A program made the position numbers and the translations under genes. Positions 58,487 through 64,000 of a stretch of 64,000 nucleotides of DNA are shown here, piece after piece. The DNA comes from Gordonia zhaorongruii (GTDB lineage Bacteria > Actinomycetota > Actinomycetes > Mycobacteriales > Mycobacteriaceae), in assembly GCF_007559005.1 (NCBI RefSeq), contig NZ_CP041763.1, forward strand, positions 2,078,463-2,142,462, written 5' to 3'. Each line of letters opens with the position of its first letter. Within the stretch, counting starts at the first letter, position 1. Under the pieces are notes generated by a model. It was not told the DNA's origin and did not search any database. It was given only the letters and a program-made list of their open reading frames with translations.

Positions 58487-59829
58487 TGCCCAGCCCCACG
58501 CCCGTCCAGTCATTCCAACCCACGGCAGTCCAGGCTGCCCCCGACCTGCTCCGCATCGCGACCGCCGGCAGCGTCGACGACGGCAAGTCGACCCTCGTCG
58601 GCCGGCTCCTGTACGACACCAAATCGGTTCTCGCCGACCAGATCGACGCCGTCACCAAGGCGTCGGTGGACCGCGGCATGGACACCCCCGACCTGTCACT
58701 TCTGGTGGACGGCCTGCGTGCCGAACGCGAGCAGGGCATCACGATCGATGTCGCCTACCGCTACTTCGCGACGCCCACTCGGTCGTTCGTCCTCGCCGAT
58801 ACGCCGGGCCACGTGCAGTACACCCGCAACACCGTGTCGGGTGCGTCGACTGCACAGCTGGTGATCCTCCTGGTCGACGCCCGCAACGGCGTGGTCGCGC
58901 AGACGCGTCGCCACGCAGCGGTGATGGCGCTCCTCGGCGTCCCGCGCCTGGTGCTCGCCGTCAACAAGATCGACCTCGTCGACGATCCGGCGCAGGTGTT
59001 CGCCCAGATCTCGTCGGAGTTCAACGACATCACCCGCTCGCTCGGCTACTCGCCGGACCAGGTGCAGGAGATCCCGGTGTCGGCGCTGCGCGGCGACAAC
59101 GTGGCGATCAAGTCGGAGCTCACCCCGTACTACGACGGCCCGACGCTCATCGAGCACCTCGAGGCCGTCCCGAACGAGCCGGATGTCACCGACGTCGGAC
59201 TGCGCTTCCCGGTGCAGTACGTGATCCGTCCTCGTACGTCGGAGTACCCCGACTACCGCGGCTACGCGGGTCTGATCGCCGCCGGGCGCGTCAGTGTCGG
59301 TGACGAGGTCGTCGTGCAGCCGTCGGGCGTCCGCACCAGGATCGCCAAGATCGACACCGCGGACGGCGAACTCGAGTCCGCTCACACCGGCCGCAGCATC
59401 ACTCTGCTTCTGGAAGACGACCTCGACGTATCGCGTGGTGACCTGATCGCATCCGTGGCCGATGCCCCCGAGCCGTCCCAGGAGTTCACGGCCACGGTGT
59501 GCTGGCTCGCGGAGAAGGCGCTGCGCCCCGGCGCACGGCTCCTCCTCAAGCACGGCGCCAAGACGACGCAGGTGATCATCGGTTCGCTCGACACCCTCTT
59601 CGACGAGCAGGAGCTCGCATTGATCGACGCACCGGAGACGGTGGAGCTCAACCAGATCGGGCGCATCTCACTGATGACAGCCGAGCCGATCGCGGCAGAC
59701 GATTACCAGGTGGACCGTGAGTCGGGCAGCTTCCTGCTGATCGACCCGCAGGGCGGCAACACTCTCGGCGCCGGCCTCATCGGCGATGCCCTGGCACCGC
59801 TGCATCTGCCTGATCCCGCGTCAGCGTGA
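58486..59829 (+). CDS. cysN: sulfate adenylyltransferase subunit 1 (GTPase), unfused
   Basis: A 447-residue EF-Tu-like GTPase driving APS synthesis. G1 is ATAGSVDDGKSTLVGRLLYDT, followed by EREQGITIDVAYRYF, G3 LADTPGHVQYTRN and G4 LAVNKIDLV; beta-barrel domains follow. It ends at HLPDPASA without the CysC (APS kinase) domain that is fused in M. tuberculosis CysNC. This agrees with the neighbouring [4Fe-4S] CysH using APS. The chelatase starts in its stop codon (GTGA). Confidence 0.95.
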   Translation: MPSPTPVQSFQPTAVQAAPDLLRIATAGSVDDGKSTLVGRLLYDTKSVLADQIDAVTKASVDRGMDTPDLSLLVDGLRAEREQGITIDVAYRYFATPTRSFVLADTPGHVQYTRNTVSGASTAQLVILLVDARNGVVAQTRRHAAVMALLGVPRLVLAVNKIDLVDDPAQVFAQISSEFNDITRSLGYSPDQVQEIPVSALRGDNVAIKSELTPYYDGPTLIEHLEAVPNEPDVTDVGLRFPVQYVIRPRTSEYPDYRGYAGLIAAGRVSVGDEVVVQPSGVRTRIAKIDTADGELESAHTGRSITLLLEDDLDVSRGDLIASVADAPEPSQEFTATVCWLAEKALRPGARLLLKHGAKTTQVIIGSLDTLFDEQELALIDAPETVELNQIGRISLMTAEPIAADDYQVDRESGSFLLIDPQGGNTLGAGLIGDALAPLHLPDPASA

Positions 59830-60572
59830 GCCTGCCCGGCACTCTGGTCCTCGCCGCGCACGGCAGCCGGGATCCGAGGTTCGCATCCACTGCCCGCCGA
59901 GTGACCGACGCGGTACGCGTCGCGCTGCCCGGCGTGCGCGTGGAGTTGTCGTACCTCGACTTGAACGAGCCGCTGATCGGCGACGTCCTCGAGACGCTTT
60001 CCGGTGAGGCCGTGGTGGTCCCGCTCCTGTTCGGCGACGGTTTCCACGCCAAGATAGATCTACCCGCGCTGATCGCCGACGCAAGCGCTGCCGACCCGGC
60101 GCTGCACGTCCGCCAGACGCCGGTGATCGGACGTCACTCCCCCGTGCCCGCATTGGTCGACCGGCTCCGGCAGGCCGGTACCGCCGATGAGGACGGAGTG
60201 CTGATGATCGCAGTCGGATCCTCCGACGCCGAATCGGATGCGCAGATCATGGCGCGCGGCGACGAACTCGCCGCCGCGCTCGGACAGCCGGTGCGCACGG
60301 TGTTCGCAACCCGCATCGGCCGGGACGGCGCCGTGGTGCGCGAGGCCGTGGAATCGCTCATCGCCGCCGGATCTCCCCGGGTCGCGGTGAGCTCGCTGTT
60401 CCTGTCGGCCGGACTGCTCACCGAACGCGTCGAACGGGTCGTCGACTCGATCGACCTCCCCAGCGTCGTCGCGGGGCCGATCGGCGCGCATCGGACCCTG
60501 ATCGATGCGATCGTGAGCGAGTACTCGGCAGCCTGGGCCGTGCCCACGGGACCGGTGCCCGCACCGGCCTGA
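59826..60572 (+). CDS. sirohydrochlorin chelatase-type protein (CbiX/SirB)
   Basis: A 248-residue chelatase with two CbiX-like halves: VLAAHGSRDPRFASTARRV at the start (catalytic His in AAHGS) and VPLLFGDGFHAKIDLPALI (second metal His), then a degenerate repeat (MIAVGSSDAESDAQIM, VSSLFLSAGLLTERV). It should insert iron into sirohydrochlorin to give the sirohaem needed by the sulfite reductase of the same operon; cobalt insertion is the alternative. The position equals Rv2393. The start is GTG 59826. Confidence 0.9.
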   Translation: MSLPGTLVLAAHGSRDPRFASTARRVTDAVRVALPGVRVELSYLDLNEPLIGDVLETLSGEAVVVPLLFGDGFHAKIDLPALIADASAADPALHVRQTPVIGRHSPVPALVDRLRQAGTADEDGVLMIAVGSSDAESDAQIMARGDELAAALGQPVRTVFATRIGRDGAVVREAVESLIAAGSPRVAVSSLFLSAGLLTERVERVVDSIDLPSVVAGPIGAHRTLIDAIVSEYSAAWAVPTGPVPAPA

Positions 60573-60664
60573 CTCAGCGGTTCACCTGCCCGACCGAGCA
60601 GGTACGGCACACTGGTCGGGACGACGCACGCTGATACCTGTCGCGAACTGATCGGAGACGACGA

Positions 60665-61600
60665 ATGCCACTCGACCCGCAGACTCAGGAATGGCTGACG
60701 GCCCTGGAGGAGAAGACCCAGGGTCGCGAGCTCTGCGACCTTCCGGTTGAGCAGGCCCGCGTCGCATTCGACAGACTCGGCGCAAGCTCGGGACTGCCCC
60801 CGGTCGAGATCGCCGACATCTCCGACCGCACCGTTCCAGGACCTGCCGGTGAGATTCCCGTCCGCGTCTACACACCGGAGGGCACCGGCCCGTTCCCGGT
60901 GCTCGTCTACTTTCCCGGCGGCGGATTCGTCGTCGGCACCCCGGATTCGACGCACGGCCCGTGCACTGTCTGGGCAAAGCAGATCGGTGCGGTCGTGGTC
61001 TCGGTGAACTACCGCAAGGGACCCGAGGACCCGTTTCCCGCTGCTGTCGACGACGCGATCGCGGTGACCCGCTGGGTCGCAGGCAACGCGGCCGAGATCG
61101 GCGCCGATCCGGCACGTGTCGCAGTCGGAGGCGACAGTGCGGGCGGAAACCTCGCGACCGACGTCGCGATCGATGCACGGGACAACGACGGCCCGTCGCT
61201 GGCGGCCCAGGTGCTGATCTACCCGGCGACCGACATCTCCAAGGCGTACCCGTCGTTGCACGAGAACGGCACGGGCTACTTCATCTCGAAGAACCTGCTC
61301 CGCTGGTTCGGTGCGAACTACCGGGCCGATCCGCTGGACTGGCGTGCGTCCCCGATGCTTCTCGACGATCTGTCCGGTCTGGCGCCGGCGTTCGTCGTCA
61401 CCGCCGAGTACGACCCATTGCGCGACCAGGGTGAAGCGTACGCACAGCGCCTGGCGGAGGCGGGCGTCGACGTTCAGGCGCGCCGCTACGACGGTCAGAT
61501 CCACGCGTTCGTCGCCAACCTCGCAGGCGTCACCGGTCAGGGCAAGACTGCGGTCAACGACATCGGCGAGTATCTCAGCGGCGTACTCGGCACCGACTGA
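60665..61600 (+). CDS. alpha/beta hydrolase, HSL/lipase-like esterase
   Basis: A 311-residue esterase of the hormone-sensitive-lipase group. The oxyanion motif is GGG rather than HGG (VYFPGGGFVVGTPDS), the elbow VAVGGDSAGGNLATD (Ser near residue 158), the acid in VVTAEYDPLRDQGEAYA and the His in DGQIHAFVANL. It stands alone between the sulfur assimilation operon and the convergent sulfate transporter genes; nothing links it to sulfur. GGAG precedes ATG 60665. Confidence 0.88.
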   Translation: MPLDPQTQEWLTALEEKTQGRELCDLPVEQARVAFDRLGASSGLPPVEIADISDRTVPGPAGEIPVRVYTPEGTGPFPVLVYFPGGGFVVGTPDSTHGPCTVWAKQIGAVVVSVNYRKGPEDPFPAAVDDAIAVTRWVAGNAAEIGADPARVAVGGDSAGGNLATDVAIDARDNDGPSLAAQVLIYPATDISKAYPSLHENGTGYFISKNLLRWFGANYRADPLDWRASPMLLDDLSGLAPAFVVTAEYDPLRDQGEAYAQRLAEAGVDVQARRYDGQIHAFVANLAGVTGQGKTAVNDIGEYLSGVLGTD

Positions 61601-61615
61601 GGTCGCGCCGACCCG

Positions 61616-62611
61616 CTACTCTCCGTCGAGCTTCGGCACCTTGGTGGCGCGGGCGAAGATCTCCTCGCCGGCCTGCAGGTGCAGGGCGTTCTGGTCGCCG
61701 CGGGTGATCTGAGCGAGGAAGTCCTCCCCGGTCGTCGCCGCACGCAACTCCACCCGGGTCTCGAAACCGAGGTTCACCACACGCTCGACGGTCGCTTTCA
61801 CGACGCCGGTGTCGAGCGTGGTGTCCGGTCCCGCGAACACCATCTCCGGGGTGCGTCCGAGGCGGATGTCATGCGGGCGGACGAGTTCGCCGTTGAGCCG
61901 CGACACCGATCCGAGGAACGACGCGACGAAGACGTTGCCCGGGTTGTCGTACAGCTCGTCCGGCGGACCGATCTGCTCGATCCGCCCCTTGTTCAGAACG
62001 GCGATGCGGTCGGAGACGTCCAGTGCCTCCTGCTGGTCGTGGGTGACGAGGACCGTCGTCACGTTCACCTCGTCGTGCAGCTTGCGCAGCCAGCGCCGCA
62101 GGTCTTCGCGAACCTTGGCGTCGAGGGCACCGAACGGCTCGTCGAGCAGCAGGACCTGCGGGTCGACGGCCAGTGCCCGGGCGAGTGCCATGCGCTGGCG
62201 CTGACCGCCCGACAGCTGCGCCGGGTAGCGCTTCTGGAAGACGGTGAGCCCGACGATGTCGAGCAGCTCATCCACCTTCCGGTTCACCTCGTCCTTGGAC
62301 CGCTTGCGGATCTTGAGGCCGAACGCGATGTTGTCCCGCACCGTCAGATGCTTGAACGCCGCGTAGTGCTGGAACACGAAGCCGATGTCCCGCTTCTGCG
62401 GCGACGCCTTCGACACGTCCCTGCCGTTGATCTTCACCGTGCCCGAGTCGAGGGTGTCGAGTCCCGCGATGGCGCGCAGCAGTGTCGACTTTCCCGAACC
62501 TGACGGCCCGAGGAGCGAGGTCAGCGACCCTTCCGGGATGTCGATCGACACATCATCGAGGGCCGCGAACTCCCCGTATCGTTTGTTGGCACCGATCACC
62601 GAGATGGACAT
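61616..62611 (-). CDS. cysA: sulfate ABC importer ATP-binding protein
   Basis: A 331-residue ATPase of the sulfate/thiosulfate importer. Walker A is LLGPSGSGKSTLLRAIAG, Q-loop FVFQHYAAFKHLTV, signature LSGGQRQRMALARAL, Walker B VLLLDEPFGALD and switch LVTHDQQEALDV. A C-terminal regulatory TOBE-like domain (about 240-331) follows. ATG 62611 lies one base after the cysW stop. The order cysT-cysW-cysA equals Rv2399c-Rv2397c. Confidence 0.94.
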   Translation of the reverse strand: MSISVIGANKRYGEFAALDDVSIDIPEGSLTSLLGPSGSGKSTLLRAIAGLDTLDSGTVKINGRDVSKASPQKRDIGFVFQHYAAFKHLTVRDNIAFGLKIRKRSKDEVNRKVDELLDIVGLTVFQKRYPAQLSGGQRQRMALARALAVDPQVLLLDEPFGALDAKVREDLRRWLRKLHDEVNVTTVLVTHDQQEALDVSDRIAVLNKGRIEQIGPPDELYDNPGNVFVASFLGSVSRLNGELVRPHDIRLGRTPEMVFAGPDTTLDTGVVKATVERVVNLGFETRVELRAATTGEDFLAQITRGDQNALHLQAGEEIFARATKVPKLDGE

Positions 62612-62612
62612 G

Positions 62613-63497
62613 TCAGTTCTTCTCCTCAGTAGCAGAGCCGCTCGTCTTCGAGCCGGCTTCCGCGTCGACGGTGGTCGCACTCGCCTCCGCGACACGCCCC
62701 TGGACGCGTCGCTCGACGATGGTCATGACCACCAGCACCACGATCGCGACCATCATCAGCAGGGTCGCGGCCGCGTATGCGCCGTACTCGTTGTAGTCAT
62801 CGGTGTAGCGCGAGTGCACCAGCAGGGTGAGCGTCTGCGAAACGCCCGGGAAGTTCGACGACACCATGGTGACGGCGCCGTACTCGCCGAGTGCGCGAGC
62901 GATCGTGAGGACCACACCGTAGGTCAGTCCCCAGCGGATCGCCGGAAGTGTGATCCGCCAGAACGTCTGCCAGCCGGTCGCGCCGAGGGTGACGGCGGCC
63001 TCCTCCTGCTCGGTGCCGACTTCCTTGAGCACCGGTTCCACCTCTCGCACCACGAACGGCAGCGTGACGAAGATGGTCGCCAGCACCATGCCGGGCAGCC
63101 CGAAGATGATCTGGAATCCGGTCGATTCAAGACCGCCGAACCACCCGTCGGCACCCCAGAGCGCGATGAGTGCGACGCCGACGACGACCGGCGACACCGC
63201 GAACGGCAGGTCGACCACCGATTGCAGCACTCCCTTGCCCCGGAAGTTGCTGCGCGCCAGCGCGAGCGCCGTGAGGATGCCGAACACCACGTTCAGCGGG
63301 ACGACGATGACCACGATGATCAACGACAGCTGAAGCGCGGAGATCGCAGCGGGCGTGGTGATCCACTCCCAGAACTGCCCGAGGCCGTGCTCGAAGGAGC
63401 GCCAGAAGATCAGGCCGACAGGAACCACCAGCAGCACGGTCAGGTAGACGAGGGCGACGGTGCGCAGACTGATCCGCACCCGATTCGACAGGATCAT
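62613..63497 (-). CDS. cysW: sulfate ABC importer permease CysW
   Basis: A 294-residue permease with six predicted helices. The inner-membrane coupling motif is around EEAAVTLGATGWQTFWRITLPAI (EAA-x3-G). LARALGEYGAVTMVSSN and the C-terminal LLMMVAIVVLVVMTIVERR are typical of CysW. The start overlaps the cysT stop (ATGA). It ends with a short disordered tail rich in Ala, Ser and Glu. Confidence 0.93.
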   Translation of the reverse strand: MILSNRVRISLRTVALVYLTVLLVVPVGLIFWRSFEHGLGQFWEWITTPAAISALQLSLIIVVIVVPLNVVFGILTALALARSNFRGKGVLQSVVDLPFAVSPVVVGVALIALWGADGWFGGLESTGFQIIFGLPGMVLATIFVTLPFVVREVEPVLKEVGTEQEEAAVTLGATGWQTFWRITLPAIRWGLTYGVVLTIARALGEYGAVTMVSSNFPGVSQTLTLLVHSRYTDDYNEYGAYAAATLLMMVAIVVLVVMTIVERRVQGRVAEASATTVDAEAGSKTSGSATEEKN

Positions 63498-64000
63498 TCC
63501 GAGCCCTCCCGTCGCGTCTGCACTCGCGAGATCACGCGCAGCACGAACAGTGCGACGAAGGCGATGAGCAGCAGCGCCACGGACACCGCCGCGGCGTCCA
63601 CCGGCTCGTCGATCTCGATCTGCTGCTGGATGTACTGCGAGGCCACCTGGGTCTTTCCGGGGATGTTGCCGCCGATCAGCACGACCGACCCGAACTCGCC
63701 GATCGCCCGGGTGAACGCTAAACCCGCACCGGTCAGGATCGAGGGCAGCAGGGCGGGAAGGATGATCTTCATCCAGATGATCCGGTTGCTCGCGCCCAGC
63801 ACGGCGGCGGCCTCTTCGACGCTCTGGTCGAGCTCCATCAGCACCGGCTGCACCTGCCGTACGACGAACGGAAGCGTCACGAAGGTCAGCGCGATGATCA
63901 CGGCGGGCTGGGTAGCCGACAGATGGATCCCGACGGGACTGTTCGGCCCGTACAGCGACAGCAGCACGAGGCTCGCGACGATGGTCGGCAGCGCGAACGG
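63494..64000 (-). CDS. cysT: sulfate ABC importer permease CysT, C-terminal part
   Basis: Partial gene running off the right edge; 168 codons plus stop are visible and the frame stays open to base 64000 (PFALPTIVASLVLLSLYG at the edge). The coupling helix EEAAAVLGASNRIIWMKIILPALLPS and FTRAIGEFGSVVLIGGNIPGKT identify the CysT/CysU sulfate permease. A GTG near 63967 is internal, not the start. The sulfate-binding protein gene would be expected beyond the window. Confidence 0.92.
   Translation of the reverse strand, partial: PFALPTIVASLVLLSLYGPNSPVGIHLSATQPAVIIALTFVTLPFVVRQVQPVLMELDQSVEEAAAVLGASNRIIWMKIILPALLPSILTGAGLAFTRAIGEFGSVVLIGGNIPGKTQVASQYIQQQIEIDEPVDAAAVSVALLLIAFVALFVLRVISRVQTRREGSE

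Noticed and set aside
1..64000. tRNA, rRNA, insertion sequences, phage attachment sites, replication origin
   Set aside because: None was seen on either strand by eye: no transposase or integrase motifs and no tRNA-like cloverleaf at gene ends. A tRNAscan or IS database search would be needed to exclude short or degenerate examples.

Overview
The window is GC-rich, densely coded DNA from an actinobacterium of the order Mycobacteriales, most likely Gordonia or a close relative. This rests on gene families (WS/DGAT acyltransferase, deazaflavin/F420-type oxidoreductases, KstR-type operators, a cobalamin riboswitch without an obvious U-tract terminator) and on gene order. Two blocks keep the order known from Mycobacterium tuberculosis: glyS-smtB-zur-uppS-recO-era-corC-ybeY-phoH-rsmE-dnaJ2-hrcA-(Rv2375-like) at 27.0-41.7 kb, and hemW-sulfite reductase-cysH-chelatase-cysA-cysW-cysT at 53.5-64.0 kb. 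The genus is inferred, not proven.

1-13.6 kb is mixed. A partial JetC/MksB-type condensin ATPase (Wadjet plasmid defence) enters at the left edge and is followed by a composite tandem repeat. Then come a DUF2461 protein, a YigZ-family protein, a membrane SGNH hydrolase, a macrodomain protein, an intradiol dioxygenase gene broken by a one-base frameshift, a PPOX-family flavoprotein, a protein with a histone-H1-like Lys/Ala/Pro segment, pyruvate:quinone oxidoreductase (poxB), a small exported protein, dgt, an unusual cold-shock-domain protein and a lipoprotein.

13.6-27 kb carries a DrrAB-type exporter convergent with a 1070-residue BTAD/NB-ARC regulator. Next is a three-gene corrinoid-type ABC importer (btuF-btuC-btuD order of transcription) behind a clear cobalamin riboswitch. 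A lipid island follows: hydrolase-SDR facing a WS/DGAT acyltransferase, both ends marked by 14-bp palindromes of the form TnnAACnnGTTnnA. A stand-alone maltokinase-cap protein closes the segment.

27-41.7 kb is the conserved housekeeping block: glycyl-tRNA synthetase, zinc regulators SmtB and Zur, an orphan AbiEi/DUF559 protein, undecaprenyl/decaprenyl-PP synthase, RecO, Era, a CorC-like protein, YbeY, PhoH, RsmE, DnaJ, HrcA and a small ParB/sulfiredoxin-like protein.

41.7-53.4 kb is an accessory catabolic island: amidase-GntR on one strand; aminotransferase, a 997-residue FAD/Fe-S dehydrogenase and succinate-semialdehyde-type dehydrogenase on the other; then a D-2-hydroxyacid dehydrogenase, a LysR regulator and a Glu/Leu-type dehydrogenase. 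The same palindrome ATTGTCGACAAT sits in front of both the amidase-GntR pair and the aminotransferase/hydroxyacid-dehydrogenase divergent promoter, so the GntR protein probably controls the whole set. A 31-bp tandem repeat closes the island.

53.4-64 kb is sulfur metabolism. A short Cys-codon leader peptide with an overlapping hairpin precedes sulfite reductase-cysH-cysD-cysN-sirohydrochlorin chelatase, all translationally coupled or nearly so. The sulfate importer cysT-cysW-cysA lies on the opposite strand and runs off the right edge. No tRNA, rRNA, insertion sequence or CRISPR array was recognised.
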